DNA of 64,000 nt from Alphaproteobacteria bacterium. Lineage in GTDB: Bacteria > Myxococcota_A > UBA796 > UBA2385. The position numbers and the translations under genes are program-made. Below the pieces are notes generated by a model. It worked only from the letters and a program-made list of their open reading frames with translations, ran no database searches and was not told the origin of the DNA. Numbering within the stretch: position 1 is the stretch's first letter; each line of letters opens with the position of its first letter. Shown here piece by piece: positions 19,065 through 28,999 of the stretch. The DNA lies in assembly GCA_020632755.1 (NCBI GenBank), contig JACKEY010000022.1, forward strand, positions 10,948 through 74,947, read 5' to 3'.

Positions 19065-19976
19065 ATGGGCAGCACGTCGGACGCAGGCACCGGGCGCATC
19101 GTCGCCGGCTTCCTGGCCCCCCATCCGCCGCACCTGGTCTACGCCGAGAACCCTCCGCAGAACGAGCCGCGGGCCACCGGCGGCTGGGAGACCCTGCGGG
19201 CCGGCTACGCCGCCGTCCGCGAGCGCCTGGCCGGGCTCGACTTCGACGTCATCGTCGTGCACAGCCCCCACTGGAAGACCGTCACCGGCCACCACCTGCT
19301 GGGCGTGCCCCGGTTCCAGGGCCGCTCGGTGGACCCGATCTTCCCGAACCTGTTCCGCTACGACTACAACCTGAAGGTCGACGTCGAGCTGGCCCGCGCC
19401 ATCGCCGACCAGGGCCGCGCCGCCGGCCTGCACATGGAGCTGATGGAGAACCCCGACTTCCGCGTGGACTACGGGACCATCACCAGCTGCCACCTGGCCC
19501 ACCCGGACTGGGACGTGCCCATCGTCGCGATCAGCAGCAACCGGGCCTACTTCTACTTCAGCAACGAGGTCGGCGAAGCCGAGATGCTCGGGCTCGGCGC
19601 GGCCACCCGCCGGGCCATCGAAGCCACCGGACGCCGGGCCGTGCTGCTGGCCAGCAACAGCCTCAGCCACCGGCACTTCACCGTCGAGCCCGCCGTGCCC
19701 GAAGACCCCTCCTTCGAGCGGCCCTACTCCCTCAACCAGTACGAGTGGGACATGCACGTCGTCGACCTGATGCGGCGCGGCCGCTGCCGCCAGCTGCTCG
19801 ACGAGATGCCCGACTTCATCGAGCAGGCCACCAGCGAGTGCAAGGACGGGTCGCTGACCTGGTTGCTCGGCGCCCTGGGCGTGCCCGACTACCCCGCCAC
19901 CGTGCACGCCTACGGCACCGTCATCGGCACCGGCAACGCCGTGGTCGAGTGGACCCCGCCCGTCGGGAGCGCCTGA
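19065..19976 (+). CDS. class III extradiol dioxygenase, catalytic subunit (2-aminophenol dioxygenase beta-like)
   Basis: 303 residues of the LigB superfamily, which uses non-haem Fe(II) to cleave aromatic rings next to a hydroxyl or amino group. Candidate iron ligands are present: His20/His23 in LAPHPPH and His66/His69 in VVHSPHW. The SNSLSHRHF motif near residue 200 also fits a catalytic subunit. The closest pattern I recall is the beta subunit of 2-aminophenol 1,6-dioxygenase (AmnB). The ATG follows a GAGGAGG ribosome-binding site. It overlaps the next gene by one base (TGATG). Substrate (2-aminophenol or 3-hydroxyanthranilate) is inferred from context. Confidence 0.85.
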   Translation: MGSTSDAGTGRIVAGFLAPHPPHLVYAENPPQNEPRATGGWETLRAGYAAVRERLAGLDFDVIVVHSPHWKTVTGHHLLGVPRFQGRSVDPIFPNLFRYDYNLKVDVELARAIADQGRAAGLHMELMENPDFRVDYGTITSCHLAHPDWDVPIVAISSNRAYFYFSNEVGEAEMLGLGAATRRAIEATGRRAVLLASNSLSHRHFTVEPAVPEDPSFERPYSLNQYEWDMHVVDLMRRGRCRQLLDEMPDFIEQATSECKDGSLTWLLGALGVPDYPATVHAYGTVIGTGNAVVEWTPPVGSA

Positions 19977-21571
19977 TGCCCGTCGTCGCCGGCTACATCG
20001 TCCCCGGGCTGCCCCACCCGCTGCTGGCCCCCGACCGCTCGCCGCACTGGCGGGCCGTGCGCGACGGCTTCGACGCCGCCGCGGCCCGGATCCGCCAGGC
20101 CATGGTCGACCACGGCGCCGACCTGCTGGTGCTCTACAGCACGCAGTGGGTCAGCGTCATCGGCCACCAGGTCCAGGCCGACCCCGACGCCGCCTGGACC
20201 CACGTCGACCCCGAGTTCCACCAGCTCGGAAGCATGCCCTACCGGTTCCGGATCGACGCCGACTACGCGCAGGCCTACGCCGCTGCTGCGCAGGCCCGCG
20301 GCCTGTCCTGCCGCCCGGTGTCCTACCGGGGCTTCCCCATCGACACCGGCACCATCGTCGCCCTGCAGCTGCTGAACGCCGACAACGCCCTGCCGGCGAC
20401 GACGACCAGCTGCAACATGTACGCCGACCGCGGCGAGACCCTGGTGCTGGGCAAGGCGGCCCGCGACGCCATCGACGCCGGCGGCCGCCGCGCCATCGCG
20501 GTCGCCGTCACCAGCCTGTCCGCCCGCAAGCACGTGCGCCCCGTGGACCCCGCCGACGACCAGCTGGCCAGCGCCAAGGACGCCGAGTGGAACGACAAGC
20601 TGCTCGAGATCCTGTCCGAAGGGCGGCTCGAGGACGTCGCCCAGCTGGCCCGCACCGTGGCCCACCAGGCGCACGCCGACAGCCAGATGCGCGCCTTCTG
20701 GTGGCTGTCGGCCGTCATGGGCCAGCACAACCGCTACCGCGGCGAGGTGCTGGCCTACGCACCCGTCTGGGGCACCGGCGCCGCCGTGGTCGAGTTGGTC
20801 CCGGCCCAGGTCGCCCAGGGCCAGCACGAGTTCGACGAAGACGACGTCGACCGCTACCACGGCGACCTCGAGGTGCTGGAGAGCGCCGGCACCCAGCGGG
20901 GTCCCGGCGGAGCGCCGATGGGCGCCGCCCTGGGGCGTGGGCTCGGGCGGGTCGGTCCCGGGGAGATCCCCGGCGCCGCCGTCAGCCTGGACAAGCTGCT
21001 CGACCAGCCGCTGCCGCCGCGGCCCGCGGACCTCGCTGGACGCATGGCCGCCCCGGCCGGGACCCGCGCCGACCGCTCCACGACCCCGCTGCACGAGCCG
21101 CCCGTCGTGGCCGGCGGCACCAACGCCGCGGCCGCCCCCAAGCCCGTCGGCCCCTACCCCCACGCCCGCCGCGTGGGCGACCTGCTGTTCCTGTCCGGCG
21201 TCGGCCCCCGCCAGGCCGGCACCGACACCATCCCCGGCGGCGCCATCCGCGCCCCCGACGGTACGCCGCAGGACTACGACATCGAAGCGCAGACCCGCGC
21301 CTGCATCGACAACATCGCCGCCATCCTGCGGGCGGCGGGCAGCGACCTGTCCCGCGTGCTCGACGTCACCGCCTTCCTGGTCGACATGGACCGCGACTTC
21401 GCCGGCTACAACCGTGTCTACGGCGAGTTCTTCGCCACGGTCGGCGCCACCCGCACCACGGTCGCGGTCGCGGCGCTGCCGACGCCCATCGCCGTCGAGC
21501 TCAAGGTCGTCGCCGCCGCCGGGGACGTCGATCTCGCCGCGCTGGCCGACGGGAAGTGGACGGGCGCGTGA
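19976..21571 (+). CDS. fusion of non-catalytic LigB-type dioxygenase subunit and RidA-type deaminase
   Basis: 531 residues. Residues 1-277 are homologous to the preceding subunit, but the HSPHW iron motif is replaced by YSTQW (54-58) and the SHRHF motif by SARKHV. This matches the inactive alpha subunit of 2-aminophenol 1,6-dioxygenase. A linker (about 278-385) with Pro/Ala-rich stretches joins it to a complete RidA/YjgF domain (about 386-520) with the conserved Arg493 in GATRTTVAVAALP. 2-Aminomuconate deaminase belongs to the RidA family, so ring cleavage and later deamination appear joined in one polypeptide. The continuous frame shows no sign of a frameshift. Confidence 0.85.
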   Translation: MPVVAGYIVPGLPHPLLAPDRSPHWRAVRDGFDAAAARIRQAMVDHGADLLVLYSTQWVSVIGHQVQADPDAAWTHVDPEFHQLGSMPYRFRIDADYAQAYAAAAQARGLSCRPVSYRGFPIDTGTIVALQLLNADNALPATTTSCNMYADRGETLVLGKAARDAIDAGGRRAIAVAVTSLSARKHVRPVDPADDQLASAKDAEWNDKLLEILSEGRLEDVAQLARTVAHQAHADSQMRAFWWLSAVMGQHNRYRGEVLAYAPVWGTGAAVVELVPAQVAQGQHEFDEDDVDRYHGDLEVLESAGTQRGPGGAPMGAALGRGLGRVGPGEIPGAAVSLDKLLDQPLPPRPADLAGRMAAPAGTRADRSTTPLHEPPVVAGGTNAAAAPKPVGPYPHARRVGDLLFLSGVGPRQAGTDTIPGGAIRAPDGTPQDYDIEAQTRACIDNIAAILRAAGSDLSRVLDVTAFLVDMDRDFAGYNRVYGEFFATVGATRTTVAVAALPTPIAVELKVVAAAGDVDLAALADGKWTGA

Positions 21572-22200
21572 GCCTGATCGACATCAGCCCGCCGCTGACG
21601 CCGGACATCGCCGTCTGGCCGGGGGACGTGCCCTTCTCGCAGGCCTACGCCCTGCGCATCGCCGACGGCGCCAACCTGGACCTGTCCAGCGTCACGACCA
21701 CCGTGCACGTCGGCGCCCACGCCGACGGACCCAGCCACTACGCCGCCGACGGGGCCGGCATCGGCGAGCGCCCGCTCGACCGCTACTACGGCCCCTGCCA
21801 GGTCATCGCCGTCGACGTGGCCCGCGGCGCCCGCATCCTGCCCGCCGACGTCGCCGTGCCGATCGCTGCCCCCCGCGTGCTGTTCCGCACGGGCACCTTC
21901 CCCGATCCCAACCGGTTCGACCGCGACTTCGCCGCCCTGTCCCCCGCCCTGGTCGACTGGCTGGCCGACCGGGGCGTCGTCCTGGTCGGCATCGACACGC
22001 CGAGCGTCGATCCCTTCGACAGCAAGGCCCTCGAGAGCCACCAGGCGATCCACCGGCGGGATCTGGCCATCCTCGAAGGCGTCGTGCTCGGCCACGTGGA
22101 CCCGGGCCGCTACACGCTCATCGCCCTGCCGCTGCGCATCCCGGGGGCCGACGCCAGCCCGGTGCGCGCTGCCCTCAGCCCCCTGCCTCCCACGGCGTGA
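21568..22200 (+). CDS. kynB: kynurenine formamidase / cyclase-family hydrolase
   Basis: 210 residues of the cyclase (PF04199) family, which hydrolyses N-formylkynurenine to kynurenine and formate. The metal-binding motif HVGAHADGPSHY gives His47, His51, Asp53 and His57, in the same arrangement as KynB. It starts at a GTG overlapping the preceding stop (GTGA), so it is coupled to the dioxygenase-RidA gene. Tryptophan 2,3-dioxygenase, the preceding pathway step, is encoded about 12 kb away at 33978-35105. The 3' end overlaps plsC by 26 bases on the other strand. Confidence 0.88.
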   Translation: MSLIDISPPLTPDIAVWPGDVPFSQAYALRIADGANLDLSSVTTTVHVGAHADGPSHYAADGAGIGERPLDRYYGPCQVIAVDVARGARILPADVAVPIAAPRVLFRTGTFPDPNRFDRDFAALSPALVDWLADRGVVLVGIDTPSVDPFDSKALESHQAIHRRDLAILEGVVLGHVDPGRYTLIALPLRIPGADASPVRAALSPLPPTA

Positions 22201-22963
22201 GCCCTTTGGCGATGGCGGCGCGGGTGTCGGCCATCAGCCGCTCGCGGTCGCCGCCGTAGGCGGCGGTGTCGATGGGCGGGTGCACCGTGATGCGCACCCG
22301 GCCCGGCAGCAGCCGCAGCCGCTTGCCGGGCAGCACGGCGTTGCTGCCGCTCACGCTGATCGGCAGGATCGGCAGGCCCATGTCCTGGGCCATGATGAAG
22401 CCGCCCTTCTTGAACGCCTGCATGCGGCCGTCCCGGCTGCGGGTGCCTTCCGGGAAGAAGGCCACCGACAGGTGCTCGCGTTCCATGCGCTCGCGGGCGC
22501 GCGTCAGGCTGGCGATGGACCGCTCGCGGCTGCTGCGGTCGACGAAGACGTGGCCGCCGTAGGTGCAGTACCAGCCGAGCCCGGGGACCCGGCGCAGCTC
22601 CTCCTTCACCACCCAGCGGAACTGGTGCCGCCAGTTGGCGTAGAAGCTCGGCACGTCGAAGTGGCTCTGGTGGTTGAGCATGTAGACGTAGCTCTGGCCG
22701 TCGACGACGTGCTCGCGGCCGACGACCTCGACCCGCGTGAAGTTCAGCCACAGCAGCAGCCGGCACCAGGCCTTGCCCACGTACCAGCCGGCGTTCTGGT
22801 TCACGACCGACGCCAGGACGGCGGTGATGCCGAAGCCCAGGGTGGCGGCGATGGTCGGCAGCAGGAAGCCCAGCACCGCCCACGGCGCGTAGAGCAGGAA
22901 CCGCCGGTCGCGGCGGCGATCGGCTTCCTGCCAGCGGGCGGCCAGGTCGGTGGGCTCGGACAT
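22175..22963 (-). CDS. plsC: 1-acyl-sn-glycerol-3-phosphate acyltransferase (PlsC family)
   Basis: 262 residues. It transfers an acyl chain to lysophosphatidic acid at the inner membrane. The catalytic HX4D motif is NHQSHFD (His98, Asp103), and the substrate-binding FPEGTRSRDG motif lies near residue 169. Hydrophobic segments near 23-57 anchor the enzyme. The C-terminal HPPID motif is also typical. The coding 3' end overlaps kynB on the opposite strand by 26 bases. Confidence 0.92.
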   Translation of the reverse strand: MSEPTDLAARWQEADRRRDRRFLLYAPWAVLGFLLPTIAATLGFGITAVLASVVNQNAGWYVGKAWCRLLLWLNFTRVEVVGREHVVDGQSYVYMLNHQSHFDVPSFYANWRHQFRWVVKEELRRVPGLGWYCTYGGHVFVDRSSRERSIASLTRARERMEREHLSVAFFPEGTRSRDGRMQAFKKGGFIMAQDMGLPILPISVSGSNAVLPGKRLRLLPGRVRITVHPPIDTAAYGGDRERLMADTRAAIAKGLTPWEAGG

Positions 22964-22995
22964 GGGCGGCAGTCTACTGCCGGCGCGGGGGCCGG

Positions 22996-23643
22996 TCAGC
23001 CCTCCCAGCAGCGCTCCAGCGCCTCGAAGTACACGGCCAGCTCGTCGCAGTCACCGGTCCACGGCTCGTCGATGGACACGGCCTCGCACTCGTTGGGGAT
23101 GCCGTCGCCGTCGGAGTCGGTGCCGCCCCCGCCGCTGCCGCCGCCCTCGTCCGTGCTCTCCCAGCCGACGGTCTCGTAGCACTCGAAGATCAGCCACAGC
23201 TGGTCTTCCGGCAGCTCCATGCCGTGGGCGCGCAGCAGCTCCTGGGCGGCCAGCGGTCCGGCCTCGAGCATCACCCGCCACAGGTCTTCCACCGTCAGGC
23301 CGATGCCGGCGAGCATCGCGTCCATCTCGGTCAGGATGGCGCGGCACTCCTCGGCCCAGGGGTCCTCGCCGCCGCCGCCGCCGTCACCGCCCCAGCACTC
23401 CTCGGCCATCATGTGCAGCTCTTCGGCGTGGGCTTCGTAGTAGGCCTCGATGCCCTCGCACTCCTCGCTGCCGGCCCCGGGGCGCGGCTCGTCCTGATCG
23501 TCGCTCCAGTCGTCGTCGTCGCGGCAGTCGTCGTCCCAGCGGTCGCGACAGGGCTTGTCGTCGGCGGGCACGTAGATGATGCAGGCCTGGGCGAGGCCGA
23601 GGAGGAGCAGCGCGGACCAGGAGCGGACGGAGGAGGGGACCAT
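22996..23643 (-). CDS. Asp/Gly-rich lipoprotein, function unknown
   Basis: 215 residues. The start at 23643 gives a typical lipoprotein signal (SALLLLGLAQAC). The mature N-terminus is extremely acidic (DRWDDDC, DDDDWSDDQDE), followed by a helical Cys-containing middle and a C-terminal DSDGDGIPNECE motif of the thrombospondin type 3 / calcium-binding kind. The longer in-frame extension to 23856 is rejected because it lacks a signal peptide. It is divergent from the TIGR02147 regulator gene, with a motif-rich 190-base spacer. Confidence 0.75.
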   Translation of the reverse strand: MVPSSVRSWSALLLLGLAQACIIYVPADDKPCRDRWDDDCRDDDDWSDDQDEPRPGAGSEECEGIEAYYEAHAEELHMMAEECWGGDGGGGGEDPWAEECRAILTEMDAMLAGIGLTVEDLWRVMLEAGPLAAQELLRAHGMELPEDQLWLIFECYETVGWESTDEGGGSGGGGTDSDGDGIPNECEAVSIDEPWTGDCDELAVYFEALERCWEG

Positions 23644-23737
23644 GGGGGGCTCCGTGACAAGAGGTGACGCGAGGGTAGCGCTGGGCGGAGGCGGCCGCGT
23701 GACGAAGCCGGCCGTGGCGGTCGAGGGCCGCGCGCGA

Positions 23738-23816
23738 TGTACTGGAGGGGAGGAACGTGCGGAGGAGGCGATCGCTGGACGAGTAAGGAACCAGAAGGGT
23801 TCCCGGTGTACTGGAG
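23738..23816. promoter_or_regulatory. repeat/dyad module in divergent promoter region
   Basis: Two perfect direct repeats TGTACTGGAG lie at 23738-23747 and 23807-23816, 69 bases apart. Between them is a perfect dyad GGAACC-N5-GGTTCC at 23787-23803. The stretch is lower in GC than its surroundings and sits between the divergent lipoprotein and TIGR02147 genes, 18 bases before the TIGR02147 start. Candidate operator or promoter elements; the role is inferred from position only. Confidence 0.4.
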
Positions 23817-23833
23817 CTGTGTAGGATGCATCC

Positions 23834-24676
23834 ATGGCTCCTGGTCCCGACATCACCGGCTACCTGGACTACCGGTCCTTCCTGCGGGACTGGTTCGAGG
23901 CCCGCAAGGCCACCAACCCGCGGTTCTCGCACCGGGCCTTCGTGCGCCGGGTCGGCCAGAAGAGCCCCAGCCTGCTGGCCGATGTCATCGCCCGCCGGCG
24001 CAACCTGACGCCCGAGCTGACCCTGGCCTTCGCCGAGGCGATGAAGCTCGACGACGAGGACCAGCGCTTCTTCGTCGACCTGGTGGCGCTGGACCAGGCC
24101 GCCGAGCCCGACGAGCGCGACGCGGCCTTCGTGCGGCTTTCGGCCAGCCGCCGGTTCCGCGAGGCGCGCCGGGTCGAAGGGGCGAGCTACCGCTACCTGA
24201 GCTGCTGGTACATCCCGGCGGTGCGCGAGCTGGTCCGGCGCCCGGACTTCCGGCGGGATCCGGCGTGGATCGCGGGGCTGCTGGTGCCGGAGATCGCGCT
24301 GGACCAGGCCGTCGAGGCGCTCGAAGTGCTCGACGATCTGGGCATGCTGGCCCAGCGCGACGACGGGCGGTGGGTCCAGGCCGAAGGCGCCATCGTCACC
24401 CCGCGCGAGGTGGCGGGCATGGCCGTGCACAACTACCACCAGGGCATGCTCCGGCTGGCACGCCAGGCCATCACCCGGCACAAGGCAGCCGAGCGTCACT
24501 ACATGGCCGTGACCGTCTGCATCCCCGAGTCGCTCATGCCCGAGCTCAAGGCCGAGCTCAACGCGATGACCGAGCGCATCCTGGAGCGCTGCGACGGCGC
24601 CGACGGCGACCCCGAGCGCGTCTACCAGGTCCACCTGCACGCCTTCCCCCTGTCCCGCTCCCCGGAGGAGAAGTGA
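23834..24676 (+). CDS. TIGR02147/DUF4423 family putative transcriptional regulator
   Basis: 280 residues. The N-terminal part (DITGYLDYRSFLRDWFEARKA, then FSHRAFVRRVGQKSPSLLADVI) is the diagnostic start of the TIGR02147 family, known from Fibrobacter, Bdellovibrio and Deltaproteobacteria. This region resembles a helix-turn-helix. The later part corresponds to DUF4423. Family members are thought to be transcription regulators but are poorly characterised. It overlaps the following lipoprotein gene by GTGA, suggesting that the two are co-translated and that the lipoprotein is a partner or target. Confidence 0.82.
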   Translation: MAPGPDITGYLDYRSFLRDWFEARKATNPRFSHRAFVRRVGQKSPSLLADVIARRRNLTPELTLAFAEAMKLDDEDQRFFVDLVALDQAAEPDERDAAFVRLSASRRFREARRVEGASYRYLSCWYIPAVRELVRRPDFRRDPAWIAGLLVPEIALDQAVEALEVLDDLGMLAQRDDGRWVQAEGAIVTPREVAGMAVHNYHQGMLRLARQAITRHKAAERHYMAVTVCIPESLMPELKAELNAMTERILERCDGADGDPERVYQVHLHAFPLSRSPEEK

Positions 24677-25437
24677 CCCTGCTGCTGCCGCTCATGCTGG
24701 CCTGCCTCGGCCCCGACCAGGGGACCGTCGTGGGCAACCCCGGCGACGCCGCGGCACGCGTGGCCCCGGTCTCGGCCGAGCTGACGCTGGGCGAGGCCGA
24801 GGCCTACGTCTCGCTCATCGAGGTCTACTCCTGCGAAGGCCAGGTCACCGAGATCGATCTCGCGCCCTTCACCGAGGGTGATGAGATCGAGGTCGACCTG
24901 CTGCGGGACGTCATCGAGCTGCCGGGCGGCAGCTGGTGCGCGCTGGGGCTCGAGCTCGACAAGCTGGAGTTCGAGGGCAGCGGGCCGGACGGCAGCTCGT
25001 TCCGCGTCGACCTGGATCCCGGCTGGATCGAGGTCGAGGCCCTGGGCGGCTTCGAGGTGGACGGCCAGTCCTTCGTGCTCGAGATGGCCCAGCCCGGGTG
25101 GCTGTCGGCGGAGCTGCTGGGGCTCGAGGCGGGGGGGGCGGTGACCATCGACGCCGACGCGGCGCTGCACGATGCACTGGCCGACACGGTGGCCCTGCGC
25201 TCGGCGCTGTTCGAGGACGACGACGGCGACGGCGAGCTGGCCGACGACGAGCGTTCGGTCGGCGCGGTCGCGGCCGGCGAGGCGCGGGATCAGGACGTCG
25301 CCGACACCGGCACGACCGGCTTCCAGGAGACCGTGTCGATGGACACGCGGACCGGCAACTGCGGGCGAAGCCAGATCCGCGGCGCCTTCGTCTTCCTGAT
25401 GCTGCCGGGGCTGCTGCTGGGGCTGCGGCGGCGCTGA
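24673..25437 (+). CDS. acidic lipoprotein with MYXO-CTERM-like tail
   Basis: 254 residues. The GTG at 24673 overlaps the previous stop and gives the lipobox LMLAC immediately after a short hydrophobic segment. The mature protein is acidic and beta-rich, with an EDDDGDGELADDE calcium-motif-like stretch near residue 180. The end (NCG, hydrophobic helix MLPGLLLGL, RRR) resembles a MYXO-CTERM sorting tail. Having both a lipobox and such a tail is unusual. Coupled to the TIGR02147 regulator gene. Confidence 0.7.
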   Translation: MTLLLPLMLACLGPDQGTVVGNPGDAAARVAPVSAELTLGEAEAYVSLIEVYSCEGQVTEIDLAPFTEGDEIEVDLLRDVIELPGGSWCALGLELDKLEFEGSGPDGSSFRVDLDPGWIEVEALGGFEVDGQSFVLEMAQPGWLSAELLGLEAGGAVTIDADAALHDALADTVALRSALFEDDDGDGELADDERSVGAVAAGEARDQDVADTGTTGFQETVSMDTRTGNCGRSQIRGAFVFLMLPGLLLGLRRR

Positions 25438-25448
25438 GCCGACCGGGG

Positions 25449-25500
25449 CGCCTCCGCCGGCTGCGGGGTCGCCTCCGCCGGCTGCGGGGTCGCCTCCGCG
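25449..25500. repeat. 21-bp tandem repeat, about 2.5 copies
   Basis: The unit beginning CGCCTCCGCCGGCTGC is repeated exactly at 25449-25469 and 25470-25490, with a partial third copy at 25491-25500. It lies between two convergent genes, just before a hairpin. It is non-coding in my annotation. Confidence 0.8.
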
Positions 25501-25520
25501 TGGGGTCCCAGACGACAGAA

Positions 25521-25544
25521 CCCTCCCCGCCGAAGCGGGGAGGG
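25521..25544. terminator. bidirectional hairpin between convergent genes
   Basis: A perfect 10-bp stem, CCCTCCCCGC and GCGGGGAGGG, with a CGAA tetraloop. It lies between the ends of the 24673-25437 (+) and 25577-25936 (-) genes. The stem is strong but no T-run follows, as is usual in GC-rich genomes. It could terminate both transcripts. Confidence 0.65.
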
Positions 25545-25576
25545 CGGCCGTCGCGGTGCTCGGGCCGGACGGGGGA

Positions 25577-25936
25577 TCAGTCGTCGGCCTCCTCGTCGTC
25601 TTCCTCACCCTCGTCCTCGTCGTCGTCCTCGTCCTCGTCGTCGTCGTCATCGCCCTCCAGGTCGTCGTCGGGGTCCGCGCTCTCGTCGTCGCTCGCGTCT
25701 TCGCCGTCCTCCTCCTCGCCCGTGTCCCAGGCGTCGTCCTCGTCGTCGTCCTCCCAGCCGGAGTCGTCGCCGCCTTCGTCCGCGGCGCCGTCCGTCGCCG
25801 TGTCGGCGGTCCCGTCGCTCGCGCGGCGGCCGTCGGCGCCAGCGCCCGCGGGGCCGTTCAGGCCGTAGTCCAGGCAGCCCGGGGTCAGGGCCAGCAGGGC
25901 CAGGCACAGGGGCAGGGAGAGGGAACGCAGCTTCAC
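25577..25936 (-). CDS. highly acidic low-complexity lipoprotein
   Basis: 119 residues. The GTG at 25936 is preceded by GGAGG and gives a lipoprotein signal with lipobox TPGC. Most of the mature protein is Asp/Glu-rich low complexity (the last 70 residues are almost entirely D, E, G, S), ending DDEEADD. It may bind cations or act as a surface spacer; no domain is recognisable. The upstream in-frame ATG extension is less likely because the signal peptide would then be internal. Confidence 0.65.
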   Translation of the reverse strand: MKLRSLSLPLCLALLALTPGCLDYGLNGPAGAGADGRRASDGTADTATDGAADEGGDDSGWEDDDEDDAWDTGEEEDGEDASDDESADPDDDLEGDDDDDEDEDDDEDEGEEDDEEADD

Positions 25937-26034
25937 GGGGCCTCCTTGTCGGTCGGGGTCCCGACGGGTCATCCCGCCGGCACCCACGGAGGTGGCCACC
26001 GCGCCGATATGCATCAGCGATCACGAGCGTTTCT

Positions 26035-26052
26035 GTACTGCTCCGCCAGTAC
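26035..26052. promoter_or_regulatory. dyad GTACTG-N6-CAGTAC
   Basis: A perfect inverted repeat with 6-bp arms and a 6-base spacer lies about 100 bases upstream of the acidic lipoprotein gene and 26 bases beyond the end of the small membrane protein gene. Each arm shares TGTACTG with the direct repeats at 23738 and 23807. A possible operator, inferred only from symmetry and position. Confidence 0.35.
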
Positions 26053-26078
26053 GGGGCGCCCGGAAGGCGCCCGGGCGG

Positions 26079-26263
26079 TCAGTCGGCGTCGCCGGCCCAG
26101 CCCGTGTCGATCTTCATCTCCACCGGCTCGAATTCCGACTCCTGGTCGGCCTGCACGATGGCGGCGGTCATGAAGCCGCCGCAGCCGCAGCAGATCGCCG
26201 TGAAGCCCAGCACCACCAGGGACACGGCCACCAGGGTGCCGCTGTTCTTCTGCTCGGGGACGT

Positions 26264-26267
<4 letters not shown>
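26079..26267 (-). CDS. small single-helix membrane protein
   Basis: 62 residues from a GTG that overlaps the stop of the prolyl oligopeptidase gene (GTGA). One hydrophobic helix at about 11-40 contains a CCGCGG cluster, followed by a short acidic tail. I do not recognise a family. The coupling and clear membrane helix favour a real gene, perhaps of an accessory protein. Regular prediction on length alone would miss it. Confidence 0.55.
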
Positions 26268-28465
<2,198 letters not shown>

Positions 28466-28527
28466 GGGGGCTCCGTGCAGGCAGCGCGGACCCTACCGCG
28501 TGCCGGCGGAGCGCGGGCTCGCCGTTG

Positions 28528-28553
28528 CCGCCTGTGTCGAATCGCACAGGCGG
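28528..28553 (-). terminator. hairpin downstream of the DksA-like gene
   Basis: A perfect 9-bp stem, CCGCCTGTG and CACAGGCGG, with an 8-base loop starts 13 bases beyond the stop codon of the DksA-like gene and ahead of the prolyl oligopeptidase start. A T-run is lacking. Likely a terminator separating the two genes. Confidence 0.6.
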
Positions 28554-28566
28554 CGGGTCAGCTGGC

Positions 28567-28929
28567 TCAGCCCTGGGCCGCGCAGGACACGCACAGGCTG
28601 GTCACGGGCAGCGCGGCCAGGCGGCGGGGGTTGATGGCCTCTCCGCAGCGGACGCAGGCTTCGTAGGTGCCGGCGTCCAGGCGGCGCAGGGCGAAGCGCA
28701 GGCCCTCGATGCGGGCGCGGCTCGACGTCTCCAGGGCTTCCAGCACCTCGTCGTTCTCGACGAGCTGGGCGGCTTCCTGCCAGTCGTCGGGCATCTCGCG
28801 GTCCACGTTCTGCAGGTGGTCCTGGATCTTCTCGTGGCGGTGGACGATGCCGGCCAGCTCGCGGCCCAGGTGCTCGCGCACCCGGCCCAGGTCCAGGCTG
28901 CCGTCGGCGTGCAGGAGGTCGTTGCTCAT
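28567..28929 (-). CDS. DksA/TraR-family zinc-finger protein
   Basis: 120 residues. A long N-terminal helical part (coiled-coil-like) leads to a C4 zinc finger with CVRC, 17 residues, then CVSC, as in DksA/TraR C4-type proteins. Acidic residues in the region around MPDDWQEAAQLVENDEVLEAL could sit at the coiled-coil tip. Members bind RNA polymerase through the secondary channel or act as small regulators; which applies here is not evident. Followed by a hairpin. Confidence 0.85.
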   Translation of the reverse strand: MSNDLLHADGSLDLGRVREHLGRELAGIVHRHEKIQDHLQNVDREMPDDWQEAAQLVENDEVLEALETSSRARIEGLRFALRRLDAGTYEACVRCGEAINPRRLAALPVTSLCVSCAAQG

Positions 28930-28999
28930 GGGGACTCCTCGTGTGCGGATGCACCGTGCGGGGGGGAGTCCTTCCGTAGCAAGGCCCGGGCCAGCGACA

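Noticed and set aside
14544..19976. A continuous plus-strand reading frame of about 1800 codons
   Set aside because: It is antisense to the M48 and lectin-like genes; only its last 303 codons (19065-19976) match a known family. GC-rich antisense frames are often open.
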